DNA of 32,209 bases from Hominenteromicrobium sp964531265 (GTDB lineage: Bacteria; Bacillota; Clostridia; Oscillospirales; Acutalibacteraceae): contig CAZHDW010000020.1 of assembly GCA_964531265.1 (NCBI GenBank), positions 1 through 32,209 on the forward strand. The letters are read 5' to 3'. Positions within the stretch are counted from its first letter, which is position 1. Each line of letters starts with the position of its first letter. Of this stretch, positions 1 to 7,879 are shown piece after piece. A model generated the notes under the pieces. It was given only the letters and a program-made list of their open reading frames with translations, searched no databases and was not told the origin of the DNA. A program made the translations under genes and the position numbers.

Positions 1-465
1 GTCGATCAGGGTATCCAGGGTGCAATGCTCTCCGGTGTTCTGGCTGGCTACAACGTTGTTGACGTTAAGGTAACTCTGTACGATGGTTCTTATCATGAGG
101 TTGACTCCTCTGAAATGGCATTTAAGATCGCCGGTTCTATGGCATTTAAGGATGCTATGAAGAAGGCTGATCCGTGCCTGCAGGAGCCGATCATGAAGGT
201 TGTTGTTATCGTTCCCGATGAGTACATGGGCGACGTTATCGGTGACCTTAACTCCCGCCGTGGCATGATCCTCGGTATGGACGCTGTAACAGGCGCACAG
301 CAGATCAACAGTGAAGTTCCGCTGGCTGAGATGTTTGGCTATGCTACAGACATGCGTTCCAAGACTCAGGGCCGTGGCCAGTACAGCATGGAGCCCGCAC
401 ATTACGCTGAGGTTCCGAAGTCTGTTTCTGAGACAATTATTGCGTCTAGAAAAAAGGCGGAATAA
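1..465 (+). CDS. fusA: Elongation factor G, C-terminal part (partial at window edge)
   Basis: The frame is open from base 1 and gives the last 154 residues of EF-G, the GTPase that moves tRNAs and mRNA through the ribosome after peptide bond formation. What is visible is the end of domain IV (the VDQGIQGA...SGVLAGYNVVDVKVTLYDGSYHEVDSS region is typical) and domain V (EPIMKVVVIVPDEYMGDVIGDLNSRRG, then GRGQYSMEPAHYAEVP). The GTPase domain lies outside the window. The gene ends with a lysine-rich tail and TAA. It is followed 88 bases later by tuf, the common fusA-tuf order of the str operon. The family call is secure; the true 5' end cannot be seen. Confidence 0.97.
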   Translation, partial: VDQGIQGAMLSGVLAGYNVVDVKVTLYDGSYHEVDSSEMAFKIAGSMAFKDAMKKADPCLQEPIMKVVVIVPDEYMGDVIGDLNSRRGMILGMDAVTGAQQINSEVPLAEMFGYATDMRSKTQGRGQYSMEPAHYAEVPKSVSETIIASRKKAE

Positions 466-477
466 CTTAAATAGTAC

Positions 478-506
478 TTGATTTTTTGCGACTTTATTGT
501 TACAAT
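478..506 (+). promoter_or_regulatory. Candidate tuf promoter
   Basis: TTGATT (478-483) and TACAAT (501-506) are separated by 17 bases in the fusA-tuf gap. This would give tuf its own start in addition to read-through from fusA. Match by eye only. Confidence 0.6.
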
Positions 507-553
507 TAGTCCAAGATCAAAAAATGTTTTATGCATAAAAGGAGGCAATTCCA

Positions 554-1756
554 ATGGCAAAGGCAAAGTTCGAAAGAAATAAGCCGCACGTAAACATCGG
601 TACCATCGGTCACGTTGACCATGGTAAGACTACACTTACAGCTGCTATCACAAAGTATCTCGCTCTTAAGGGTCAGGCTCAGTTCGAGGATTATTCCATG
701 ATCGACAAGGCTCCGGAAGAGAGAGAGCGTGGTATCACAATCAATACTGCACACGTTGAGTATGAGACAGACAAGCGTCACTATGCACACGTTGACTGCC
801 CGGGTCATGCTGACTATGTTAAGAACATGATCACTGGTGCTGCTCAGATGGACGGCGCTATCCTCGTTGTTTCCGCTTCTGACGGCCCGATGCCGCAGAC
901 CCGTGAGCACATCCTGCTCTCCCGTCAGGTTGGCGTTCCGTACATTGTTGTTTTCATGAACAAGTGCGATCAGGTTGACGATCCGGAGCTCCTCGAGCTT
1001 GTTGAGATGGAGATCCGTGAGCTGCTGAACGAGTATGAATTCCCGGGCGATGACACACCGATCATCAAGGGTTCTGCATTCCTCGCTCTCGACAACGCTT
1101 CCAAGGATCCGAGCGAGCCGGTTTACGCTTGCATTCAGGAGCTTATGGACGCTGTTGACGAATACATCCCGACTCCGGAGCGTAAGGCTGACCAGCCGTT
1201 CCTGATGCCGGTTGAGGACGTCTTCACAATCACAGGTCGTGGTACTGTTGCTACAGGCCGTGTTGAGCGTGGCGTTCTTAAGATGTCTGAGGAAATCGAG
1301 ATCGTTGGTCTCTCTGAAGAGAAGAGAAAGTCTGTTGTTACAGGCATCGAGATGTTCCGCAAGCTCCTCGACTTTGCTGAGGCTGGCGACAACGTTGGTG
1401 TTCTTCTCCGTGGTATCCAGAGAACTGATATCGAGCGTGGCCAGGTTCTGGCTAAGCCGGGCACCATTCATCCGCACACAAAGTTCCATGGCCAGGTTTA
1501 CATTCTGACCAAGGACGAGGGCGGCCGTCATACTCCGTTCTTCAACAACTACCGTCCGCAGTTCTACTTCAGAACAACAGACGTTACAGGTGTTATCAGC
1601 CTGCCGGAAGGCACAGAGATGTGCATGCCTGGCGATAACGTCGAGATGGACGTTGAGCTGATCACTCCGATCGCTATCGAGAACGGCCTCCGCTTCGCTA
1701 TCCGTGAAGGCGGCAGAACAGTCGGTTCCGGTGTTGTTACTGGCATCAACGAGTAA
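554..1756 (+). CDS. tuf: Elongation factor Tu
   Basis: This is a full-length 400-residue EF-Tu, the GTPase that delivers aminoacyl-tRNA to the ribosomal A site. The P-loop GHVDHGKT is at residues 19-26, followed by the RGITI switch I segment, DCPGHADY (switch II) and NKCD (guanine recognition). Domains 2 and 3 follow, with the GRGTVATGRVERG and REGGRTVGSGVVT signatures. The start ATG has a strong AAAGGAGG site about 8 bases upstream. No intrinsic terminator is visible after the stop; an FMN riboswitch begins about 23 bases downstream. A long open frame on the opposite strand is a codon-bias shadow. Confidence 0.99.
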   Translation: MAKAKFERNKPHVNIGTIGHVDHGKTTLTAAITKYLALKGQAQFEDYSMIDKAPEERERGITINTAHVEYETDKRHYAHVDCPGHADYVKNMITGAAQMDGAILVVSASDGPMPQTREHILLSRQVGVPYIVVFMNKCDQVDDPELLELVEMEIRELLNEYEFPGDDTPIIKGSAFLALDNASKDPSEPVYACIQELMDAVDEYIPTPERKADQPFLMPVEDVFTITGRGTVATGRVERGVLKMSEEIEIVGLSEEKRKSVVTGIEMFRKLLDFAEAGDNVGVLLRGIQRTDIERGQVLAKPGTIHPHTKFHGQVYILTKDEGGRHTPFFNNYRPQFYFRTTDVTGVISLPEGTEMCMPGDNVEMDVELITPIAIENGLRFAIREGGRTVGSGVVTGINE

Positions 1757-1778
1757 TTAATTACTCTTAAAATCATCA

Positions 1779-1894
1779 TTTTCTTCGGGGCGAGGTGTAA
1801 TTCCTCACCGGCGGTATAGCCCGCGACCGCACTATGTGCGCTGATTCGGTGTAATTCCGAAGCCGACGGTATAGTCCGGATGATAGGAGAAACG
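1779..1894 (+). promoter_or_regulatory. FMN riboswitch (RFN element)
   Basis: The conserved FMN aptamer core is present in order: GGGGCGAGGTG, a CCTCACCGGCGGTATAGCCC segment, GCGACCG, then GATTCGGTGTAATTCCGAAGCCGACGGTATAGTCCGGATG and GGAGAAA, here given as landmarks rather than complete sequence. Stem P1 can form between TTTCTTC (1780-1786) and GGAGAAA (1886-1892). It senses flavin mononucleotide. It precedes a terminator and a riboflavin transporter gene, so FMN binding should shut the transporter off by termination. Confidence 0.96.
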
Positions 1895-1912
1895 TGAATC
1901 AAAAGATTTTCG

Positions 1913-1944
1913 ACGCCCTGCGTATATACGTAGGGCGTTTTTTT
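1913..1944 (+). terminator. Intrinsic terminator, expression platform of the FMN riboswitch
   Basis: A nearly perfect 26-base palindrome (1913-1938, arms ACGCCCTG and TAGGGCGT around CGTATATACG) is followed by a run of T. It lies 18 bases after the aptamer and before the ribU ribosome site, as expected for FMN-triggered termination. Confidence 0.9.
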
Positions 1945-1992
1945 GTTTGTCCACGTTTCTGTATATCTTATTTACAGAAAGGATTTGTTACT

Positions 1993-2598
1993 ATGGTAGA
2001 AAAGAAAGCAAAAAGAAAAATCAGCACTAGAAGAATCGCTATGACGGCAGTTATGGCCGCTGTTTCGACTGTTTTGATGTTCATCAGCTTTAAGCTGCCC
2101 TTTATGCCAAGCTTTATTTCGCTCGATTTTTCCGATTTGCCGGCTTTGATTGCTTCATTTACGCTTGGCCCGCTCAGCGGAATGGCTGTCTGCTTTGTTA
2201 AGAACCTTATCAATATAACTCAGACAATGACCTTCGGTGTTGGCGAGCTTTCCAACTTTATTATCAGCTCTGCATTCGTTGTGTCAGCCGGGGTTATATA
2301 TGGCCGTAAGCGCAATTTCGCCAGTGCAGCGGTTGGTTCCGTCATTGGAGCAATGTTCATGGCTTTTCTCGGCTTCTTTTCAAACTATTTTATCGTCTAT
2401 CCGATATACACCAATATAATGTCCATGGAGGCCATTATCGGAATGTATAAGGCGATAAACCCTTCGGTTGATTCCCTCTGGCAGGCGCTACTGTGCTTTA
2501 ACGTGCCGTTTACCTTCTGCAAGGGTATGATAAGCGCCATAGTTACTCTTTTGACCTATAAAAAGCTCGAGCCTGTGATAAACGGACGTGTCGTTTGA
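1993..2598 (+). CDS. ribU: Riboflavin transporter, ECF S-component RibU
   Basis: This is a 201-residue hydrophobic protein of the ECF transporter substrate-binding family. A basic N-terminus (KKAKRKISTRRIAMTA) precedes about six membrane segments. The patterns LPFMPSFISLDFSDLPALIASFTLGP and GELSNFIIS, here shown as two separate stretches, are typical of RibU. The protein binds riboflavin and works with a shared energising module (EcfT and two ATPases) that is not in this window. An ATG at 1993 with GAAAGGA about 8 bases upstream is preferred over an upstream in-frame codon that would lie inside the riboswitch leader. Control by the FMN riboswitch just upstream supports the substrate. No clear terminator follows the gene. 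Confidence 0.93.
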   Translation: MVEKKAKRKISTRRIAMTAVMAAVSTVLMFISFKLPFMPSFISLDFSDLPALIASFTLGPLSGMAVCFVKNLINITQTMTFGVGELSNFIISSAFVVSAGVIYGRKRNFASAAVGSVIGAMFMAFLGFFSNYFIVYPIYTNIMSMEAIIGMYKAINPSVDSLWQALLCFNVPFTFCKGMISAIVTLLTYKKLEPVINGRVV

Positions 2599-2656
2599 TT
2601 GTGCAATGTGATGTATTTTTCGATATAAAAATGTCGATATTTCCATGTTTTGAGTC

Positions 2657-2685
2657 TTGAAGAAGCTTGGTTTACATGGTATACT
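2657..2685 (+). promoter_or_regulatory. Candidate metK promoter
   Basis: TTGAAG (2657-2662) and TATACT (2680-2685) are spaced by 17 bases. Transcription would start near 2692, shortly before the SAM riboswitch. Confidence 0.72.
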
Positions 2686-2710
2686 AAATACATAATAAAT
2701 TTGAATATGC

Positions 2711-2815
2711 CCTTATCAAGAGTGACGGAGGGAACAGGCCCTATGATGTCCGGCAACCTGCATTTGTGCAAGGTGCTAATTCCTGCGGCATGGCAATGCC
2801 GAAAGATGAGGATTT
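2711..2815 (+). promoter_or_regulatory. SAM-I (S-box) riboswitch
   Basis: The classic S-box order is visible: CTTATCAAGAGTGACGGAGG, GGAACAGGCCCTATGATGTC with CCGGCAACC, then AAGGTGCTAATTCCTGC, and the closing GAAAGATGAG. It binds S-adenosylmethionine, the product of metK just downstream, and so gives feedback control through the adjoining terminator. Confidence 0.97.
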
Positions 2816-2816
2816 T

Positions 2817-2851
2817 GAACCGCTCATCTTTTTGACGAGCGGTTCTTTTTT
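2817..2851 (+). terminator. Intrinsic terminator of the SAM riboswitch
   Basis: GAACCGCTC (2817-2825) pairs perfectly with GAGCGGTTC (2837-2845), followed by six T. It lies between the aptamer and the metK ribosome site. Confidence 0.93.
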
Positions 2852-2895
2852 CGAGATTACCTTGTATTGGGCAGAGAAAGGAAATGAAATTGGAA

Positions 2896-4074
2896 ATGAA
2901 CAGACATCTTTTTACATCCGAATCAGTTACAGAAGGACATCCGGACAAGGTTTGCGACCAGATATCCGATGCTATCCTTGATGAGATCCTTGCAAAGGAC
3001 CCGAACGCTCATGTTGCATGTGAGGTTACAGCTACAACAGGTATGGTTCATGTTATGGGCGAGATAACAACAGAGTGCTATGTTGATATCGACTCCGTTG
3101 CACGTAAGGTAGTCAAGGAGATCGGCTATGATAATCCCGATGCCGGCTTTAACGGCGCTACATGCGCAGTTCTCACTTCTATCGACATGCAGTCCGCTGA
3201 TATCGCAATGGGCGTTAATGAGTCCCTTGAGATAAAGAACGGCGCTGTTGATCAGGATGACCTCATCGGCGCAGGCGACCAGGGCATGATGTTTGGCTAT
3301 GCTTGTGACGAGACCGAGGAGCTTATGCCGCTGACTATTTCTCTGGCTCACAAGCTTGCTAAGCAGCTTGCAAAGGTTCGTAAGGACGGCACTCTCAACT
3401 ATCTGCGTCCGGACGGAAAGACACAGGTAACAGCCGAATATGAGGGCGATACAGTTAAGAGAATCGACACCATTGTCATCTCTACACAGCACAGCGAGTC
3501 CGTTACACTTGAGCAGATCCGCAAGGATATGATCGAATACGTTGTAAAGCCCACTGTTCCGGCAGAGCTTATCGACGAGAACACAAAGTATTATGTAAAC
3601 CCGACCGGCAGATTTGTTATCGGCGGCCCGGTTGGTGACAGCGGCCTGACAGGCAGGAAGATTATTGTCGATACCTACGGCGGCGTTGGTCGTCATGGCG
3701 GCGGAGCTTTCTCCGGTAAGGACCCGACGAAGGTTGACCGTTCCGCAGCATATGCAGCTCGTTATGTTGCTAAGAATATTGTTGCAGCAGGTCTGGCAAA
3801 GAAGTGCGAGGTTCAGCTTGCATATGCTATCGGTGTTGCTCATCCGGTTTCCGTAATGGTCGATACATTCGGTACAGGTACGGTTGAGGATACAGCTCTT
3901 GCCGAGGCAGTTAAGAAGGTATTTGACCTCCGTCCTAATGCTATCATTCGCGATCTTGACCTCAGAAAGCCGATCTACCGTCACCTTGCAGCTTATGGTC
4001 ATATGGGCCGTGAAGAGCTGAACGTTCGCTGGGAAGCTACAGATAAGGTTGAAGCATTGAAGTCCGCTCTTTAA
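2896..4074 (+). CDS. metK: S-adenosylmethionine synthetase
   Basis: This 392-residue enzyme makes S-adenosylmethionine from methionine and ATP, releasing phosphate and diphosphate. Family signatures are intact: HLFTSESVTEGHPDK near the N-terminus with H15-P-D-K18, GAGDQG at 125-130, and the phosphate-binding GGGAFSGKD at 268-276 followed by PTKVDRSAAY. The start is taken at the second of two in-frame ATGs (2884 and 2896), because the protein then begins MNRHLFTSES as family members do and because AAAGG sits only about two bases before the first ATG. The spacing to 2896, about 13-14 bases, is long, so 2884 is not excluded. It is controlled by the SAM-I riboswitch upstream. Confidence 0.97.
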   Translation: MNRHLFTSESVTEGHPDKVCDQISDAILDEILAKDPNAHVACEVTATTGMVHVMGEITTECYVDIDSVARKVVKEIGYDNPDAGFNGATCAVLTSIDMQSADIAMGVNESLEIKNGAVDQDDLIGAGDQGMMFGYACDETEELMPLTISLAHKLAKQLAKVRKDGTLNYLRPDGKTQVTAEYEGDTVKRIDTIVISTQHSESVTLEQIRKDMIEYVVKPTVPAELIDENTKYYVNPTGRFVIGGPVGDSGLTGRKIIVDTYGGVGRHGGGAFSGKDPTKVDRSAAYAARYVAKNIVAAGLAKKCEVQLAYAIGVAHPVSVMVDTFGTGTVEDTALAEAVKKVFDLRPNAIIRDLDLRKPIYRHLAAYGHMGREELNVRWEATDKVEALKSAL

Positions 4075-4086
4075 TAGGAACAAAAG

Positions 4087-4124
4087 ACACCTTCAGACCA
4101 TAAAATTGGTTTGGAGGTGTTTTT
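4087..4124 (+). terminator. metK terminator overlapping the next gene's ribosome site
   Basis: ACACCTTCAGACCA (4087-4100) pairs along its full length with TGGTTTGGAGGTGT (4107-4120), with two G-U pairs and a six-base loop, and is followed by TTTT. A flanking AAAA can extend the stem on the other strand. The 3' arm contains GGAGG (4113-4117), the ribosome site for the ATG at 4127. Confidence 0.85.
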
Positions 4125-4126
4125 GT

Positions 4127-4462
4127 ATGGAAAAAACCGTTGTCGTTATGCTGTGTGCTTTTGGTGCATGTTTGTGCCTGCTGATACTTAAGCTCATATC
4201 TCTTAGACTGACAAAATCACGATTACTTAAGGAAGAGCTGCCGTTCACTGTTTTTGCCACGGTGCATACGCCGGATGAGGCTGAATATATCGTTCGCTGT
4301 GCCATGGATAGGGTGAAATGGCTTGACCTGCATGGCATGTGCAGAGTGGTGTGCCTAAATCCAGATAATGATCCAGAGGTCGATATGGTACTCAGACGGC
4401 TTGTTCAAATATACCCATTTGCGCAAATTGGGTCTTTGCAAACGCGAAAGAATGTTCTATAA
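4127..4462 (+). CDS. Small membrane-anchored protein of unknown function
   Basis: This is a 111-residue protein that I do not recognise. Residues about 5-24 (VVVMLCAFGACLCLLILKLI) form one hydrophobic segment, followed by a basic stretch (LRLTKSRLLK) that predicts a cytoplasmic C-terminal domain. The soluble part carries ELPFTVFATVHTPDEAEYIVRCAM and a DPEVDMVLRRLVQIYPF segment. No catalytic motif is obvious. The ATG at 4127 follows GGAGG by 9 bases; an in-frame ATG at 4106 lies inside the terminator loop and is rejected. The gene sits between metK and recD2, downstream of a terminator whose stem includes its ribosome site, so its expression is probably low or conditional. Confidence 0.72.
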   Translation: MEKTVVVMLCAFGACLCLLILKLISLRLTKSRLLKEELPFTVFATVHTPDEAEYIVRCAMDRVKWLDLHGMCRVVCLNPDNDPEVDMVLRRLVQIYPFAQIGSLQTRKNVL

Positions 4463-4463
4463 T
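4436..4463 (+). promoter_or_regulatory. Candidate recD2-comF promoter
   Basis: TTGCAA (4436-4441) and a perfect TATAAT (4458-4463) are separated by 16 bases and overlap the end of the preceding gene. Confidence 0.6.
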
Positions 4464-4496
4464 ATACCTATACAGGAGTAGAGAGGAAGCTGAAAA

Positions 4497-6725
4497 TTGC
4501 CGAATGAAAACAAAGAGCTGCTCGAAATGAAGGGCAGTGTAGAGAATATAGTCTATCATAATGACAATAATCAATATACTGTCCTTGAGCTTAACAGCAG
4601 TGACGAGCTTGTGACTGTTGTCGGCACTTTTCCTTATGTGAGCGTGGGGGAGAAGCTTCATCTTTACGGCACATGGACATCGCACGCCACCTTCGGCCAG
4701 CAGTTTAGATGTGAGGCGTTCGAGCGCTCGCGCCCGGAGGATACCTCTGCAATGCTGAAATATCTTTCGAGCGGTGCTATTAAGGGAATCGGAGTGGCTA
4801 CCGCAGGAAAGATCATTGAAGCGTTCGGTGACGAAGCAATAAGCGTTATAGAGAACGACCCGGTGCGCCTGGCTACGGTTAAGGGCATAACGCTAAAAAA
4901 GGCGCGTGAGATATCCGAGGAAATGCAGCGTGTAAACGGTATACGCGATCTAATGGCCTTTCTCGGCAGCTTTGGTGTGAGACCCGAGGATGCTGTGAAG
5001 GTGTGGAAGGAATACGGTGTGGATTCCATAGCCTGTATTCAGGAGGATCCGTACAGATTGTGCAGTGAGAAGATAGCTGTTGAATTCGCTGTGGCAGATA
5101 AGCTTGCAGAGGCTTTGGAGTATGACAGAGCGAGTATAGAGCGCATCAAAGCGGGCGTGCTGTATGTTTTGAGGCATAATCTGAATAACGGACACACCTG
5201 TTTGCCGGCAGATAAGCTTTGTATTGCCGCGGCGAGGATGCTTACGATTCAGCTTGAGGAGGCACAGCAGGCACTGTATGACCTCTGCCAAAGCTTTGAT
5301 GTTATATGTGAGAAGTTTGATGAGCGTGATTTTATATTCTTGCCCAAGCAGCACAGAAGCGAGGTTTACAGTGCCGAACGCATTCATATGATGCTGAAAT
5401 ATCCGCCGCAATCCATAGTTGGCATTGATGCGCAGATAGAGGAGATCGAGCGGACGGAGGGAATAACCTACGCTGAACGCCAGAAAGAAGCAATACGTGC
5501 TGCACTCGATAAGGGTCTGCTGATTTTGACAGGTGGCCCCGGCACCGGAAAGACAACGACGCTGAATGCGATAATCCAGATTTTGATGCAGAAGGGCGAA
5601 GAGGTGTTTTTGGCAGCTCCAACGGGCCGCGCAGCTAAAAGAATGACCGAGCTGACCGGTATTGAGGCGAAAACGATACACCGTATGCTTCAGGTGGACT
5701 GGGACGACAACGATAATCCTGTCTTTCAGAGGAACGAGAGAAACCCTCTGGAGTGCGATGCAGTGGTTATCGATGAGCTGTCCATGGTGGATTCCTACGT
5801 CTTTGAGAGCGTTTTGAGAGCGCTTCCTATAGGGTGCAGGCTGATACTTGTCGGCGACAGCGACCAGCTTCCGAGCGTTGGTGCAGGTAATGTTATAGGA
5901 GACCTGATTGCTGCCGGAGTTTTCCCCACGGTTCAGCTTAAGGAGATATTCCGACAGTCCATGGAGAGTCTGATAGTCACGAATGCACACAGGATAGTTA
6001 ACGGTGAAATGCCGATATTGAATGTTCGCGATAACGATTTCTTTTTCATGCCGATGAATGATGCGCGAGTCGTGGCGGATACGATACAAGCACTGGCAGT
6101 AACGCGTTTGCCGAACAGCTACGGCTATTCGCCGATAAGTGACATACAGGTACTCTGCCCGGGCAGAAAGGGCGAGCTTGGCACGATAGAATTGAATAAG
6201 AGGCTGAGAGAGCTGATAAATCCGCAATCGAAAGCTAAGCCACAGATTACCGTTAACGGCAATACCTTCCGCGTTGGAGATAAGGTAATGCAAATCAAGA
6301 ATAACTATGATCTTCCGTGGAGCAAACCGGACGGCTCGGTGGGTGAGGGTGTTTATAACGGCGACATGGGAATCGTAACGGACGTAGATAAGGCCGCAGG
6401 CTGCATGAGAGTTCAGGTGGATGACCGTGAGGTGCTGTATGATTTTGAACACGCTGCCGGTGAGCTTGAGCTGGCATATGCCGTAACTGTGCACAAGAGC
6501 CAGGGCAATGAATTTACAGCCGTGATAATGCCGGTATACCCCGGAATACCGCAGCTAAGCTACAGAAATCTGCTTTACACCGGCATAACACGTGCCAAAA
6601 AGCTGCTTATACTTGTCGGAAAAAGCAGTGCTATAGCCGATATGGTGGAAAACGACAGAAAGACAAGGAGATTTTCCGGGCTGGCGCGATTCCTCTGTGA
6701 AGAGCGTGAGGGGGCCGAAATATGA
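4497..6725 (+). CDS. recD2: ATP-dependent DNA helicase of the RecD2 family
   Basis: This 742-residue SF1B helicase unwinds DNA in the 5'-3' direction. RecD2 proteins act without RecBC, in repair and replication maintenance. The order is an N-terminal OB-like region, helix-hairpin-helix motifs (SSGAIKGIGVATAGKII and similar, about residues 85-170), Walker A GGPGTGKT at 346-353, Walker B VVIDELSMVD, GDSDQLPSVGAGNV, and the C-terminal helicase motifs VTVHKSQGNEF and LLYTGITRAKK. The length is usual for the family. The start is a TTG at 4497 with AGAGGAA about 8 bases upstream; the next ATG would cut ten residues and lacks a comparable site. The stop overlaps the comF start (ATGA), indicating translational coupling. 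Confidence 0.95.
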   Translation: MPNENKELLEMKGSVENIVYHNDNNQYTVLELNSSDELVTVVGTFPYVSVGEKLHLYGTWTSHATFGQQFRCEAFERSRPEDTSAMLKYLSSGAIKGIGVATAGKIIEAFGDEAISVIENDPVRLATVKGITLKKAREISEEMQRVNGIRDLMAFLGSFGVRPEDAVKVWKEYGVDSIACIQEDPYRLCSEKIAVEFAVADKLAEALEYDRASIERIKAGVLYVLRHNLNNGHTCLPADKLCIAAARMLTIQLEEAQQALYDLCQSFDVICEKFDERDFIFLPKQHRSEVYSAERIHMMLKYPPQSIVGIDAQIEEIERTEGITYAERQKEAIRAALDKGLLILTGGPGTGKTTTLNAIIQILMQKGEEVFLAAPTGRAAKRMTELTGIEAKTIHRMLQVDWDDNDNPVFQRNERNPLECDAVVIDELSMVDSYVFESVLRALPIGCRLILVGDSDQLPSVGAGNVIGDLIAAGVFPTVQLKEIFRQSMESLIVTNAHRIVNGEMPILNVRDNDFFFMPMNDARVVADTIQALAVTRLPNSYGYSPISDIQVLCPGRKGELGTIELNKRLRELINPQSKAKPQITVNGNTFRVGDKVMQIKNNYDLPWSKPDGSVGEGVYNGDMGIVTDVDKAAGCMRVQVDDREVLYDFEHAAGELELAYAVTVHKSQGNEFTAVIMPVYPGIPQLSYRNLLYTGITRAKKLLILVGKSSAIADMVENDRKTRRFSGLARFLCEEREGAEI

Positions 6726-7378
6726 AGCTGAAAAGCATCATTGACAGATTTACAGCACTGTTCTATCCGACAAGATGCATTCTGTGCGGCAGGATGTGCA
6801 GCGTTAACGATAAGCACCTCTGTGCGGATTGCGCAGATTTGCCCGCTGAGAGGGTGTATCGCTTCTTTTCTCTCAGCTATCGCAGACAGAGCTATACCAT
6901 TGAATGCAGGGCTTCTATGAGATATAGGGATACCTTCAAGCAAACTCTTCACCGCTTCAAGTTTAAAAATGAGACCCATCTTGCAGAGCCTCTCGCCGAA
7001 AGAATGCTGCTTGCGATGGATAAAAGCATGGAATATGACGTTATAGTCCCGGTACCGATAAGCATGGAGCGCTTTCGGCAGAGGGGGTATAATCAGTCCG
7101 AGCTGTTGGCTACGGAGCTTTCGAAAAAGACGAAAATTCCAATGGTAAAGCTGCTGGAAAAGACCGCGGATAATCATCCACAGCACGAGCTGCCGTCGAA
7201 TGAGCGAGAAAGAAACGTGCGCGGCGTTTACCGTGCGGAGGAATGCACCGGGCTGAGAGTGCTACTGATAGACGATATAGTAACGACCGGGGCTACTGTC
7301 AGAGAGTGCTCTAAGATGCTCTACAGGGCCGGAGCAATGCATGTCGGAGTTCTGTGCAGCGCCCTTGTTATCAGATGA
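6722..7378 (+). CDS. comF: ComF-family phosphoribosyltransferase-like protein
   Basis: This 218-residue protein belongs to the ComF family, known for a role in DNA uptake during natural competence and widely present in bacteria not shown to be competent. A zinc-ribbon-like N-terminus has cysteines at 19, 22, 26, 34 and 37 (CILCGRMC, CADC). The phosphoribosyltransferase PRPP-binding loop VLLIDDIVTTGAT is at 180-192, and RFRQRGYNQSELLA precedes it. Its ATG overlaps the recD2 stop, so the two are one transcription unit linking two DNA-processing proteins. A terminator follows directly. Confidence 0.92.
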   Translation: MKLKSIIDRFTALFYPTRCILCGRMCSVNDKHLCADCADLPAERVYRFFSLSYRRQSYTIECRASMRYRDTFKQTLHRFKFKNETHLAEPLAERMLLAMDKSMEYDVIVPVPISMERFRQRGYNQSELLATELSKKTKIPMVKLLEKTADNHPQHELPSNERERNVRGVYRAEECTGLRVLLIDDIVTTGATVRECSKMLYRAGAMHVGVLCSALVIR

Positions 7379-7389
7379 TATTATATGTG

Positions 7390-7423
7390 AACGGACTGTC
7401 ACACTGTGGCAGCCCGTTTTTTG
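7390..7423 (+). terminator. Terminator after recD2-comF
   Basis: AACGGACTGTCACA pairs with TGTGGCAGCCCGTT, with one mismatch and one wobble, followed by a run of T. Confidence 0.82.
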
Positions 7424-7480
7424 TTGCCTGTGCCTTAGCAGTGTGCTCAAAACCGAGAAAGCTTTTTTATAAAAAATATA

Positions 7481-7508
7481 TTGACAAATGGCGTAAATGT
7501 GATATACT
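7481..7508 (+). promoter_or_regulatory. Promoter of the DUF2325 gene
   Basis: A perfect TTGACA (7481-7486) and TATACT (7503-7508) are spaced by 16 bases, with an A/T-rich stretch just upstream that could act as an UP element. Confidence 0.78.
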
Positions 7509-7518
7509 GTATTTATCG

Positions 7519-7534
7519 GTTAGCTACGACTAAC
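7519..7534 (+). promoter_or_regulatory. Candidate operator at the DUF2325 transcription start
   Basis: GTTAG and CTAAC form a perfect inverted repeat around a six-base spacer, at about +4 to +20 relative to the expected start. The half sites resemble those of metal-responsive DtxR-type repressors, but the spacing is not the classic one, so the regulator is a guess. Confidence 0.35.
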
Positions 7535-7564
7535 TTACGAATTTACCAATAAAGGAGTTAATAT

Positions 7565-7861
7565 ATGAGCGTAGTTATAGTAGGAGGAAATGAAAGAATG
7601 GTGTGTCAGTACATGGATATATGTAAGAACCATGGATGCAGAGCCAAGGTCTTTGTAAAGGAAAATGCTTCCCTGAAAAAGAAGCTGGGTACACCGGATT
7701 ATCTGCTGCTTTTCACAAGCACAGTATCACATAAGATGATGCTCAGCGCTTCCAAGGAAGCAAAGCGTAATAATATACCGATTGCCTACATACCCAGCAG
7801 CAGTGCTTCGGCGCTTCAGAGCGTGCTCGTAGACTGCTGTGCAGAAAAAATGAAATCGTGA
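7565..7861 (+). CDS. DUF2325 domain-containing protein
   Basis: This 98-residue protein is a clear DUF2325 member: MSVVIVGGNERMVCQY at the N-terminus, then DYLLLFTSTVSHKMMLSA and IPIAYIPSSSASALQSVL. The fold looks like a small Rossmann-type alpha/beta domain and the biochemical role of the family is not established. It has its own consensus promoter and an AAAGGAG ribosome site, and is convergent with the argS operon across a shared terminator. A possible operator lies in its leader. Confidence 0.88.
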   Translation: MSVVIVGGNERMVCQYMDICKNHGCRAKVFVKENASLKKKLGTPDYLLLFTSTVSHKMMLSASKEAKRNNIPIAYIPSSSASALQSVLVDCCAEKMKS

Positions 7862-7879
7862 TTCACTTTATGCCATAAG

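Noticed and set aside
506..1531. 341-codon open frame antisense to tuf
   Set aside because: A codon-bias shadow of a highly expressed gene; no ribosome site or family resemblance. The same holds for long antisense frames over metK (2923-4083), recD2 (4950-6494) and argS (8064-9059).
2556..2948. 130-codon minus-strand frame
   Set aside because: It is antisense to the SAM-I riboswitch and its terminator, which fully explain the region.
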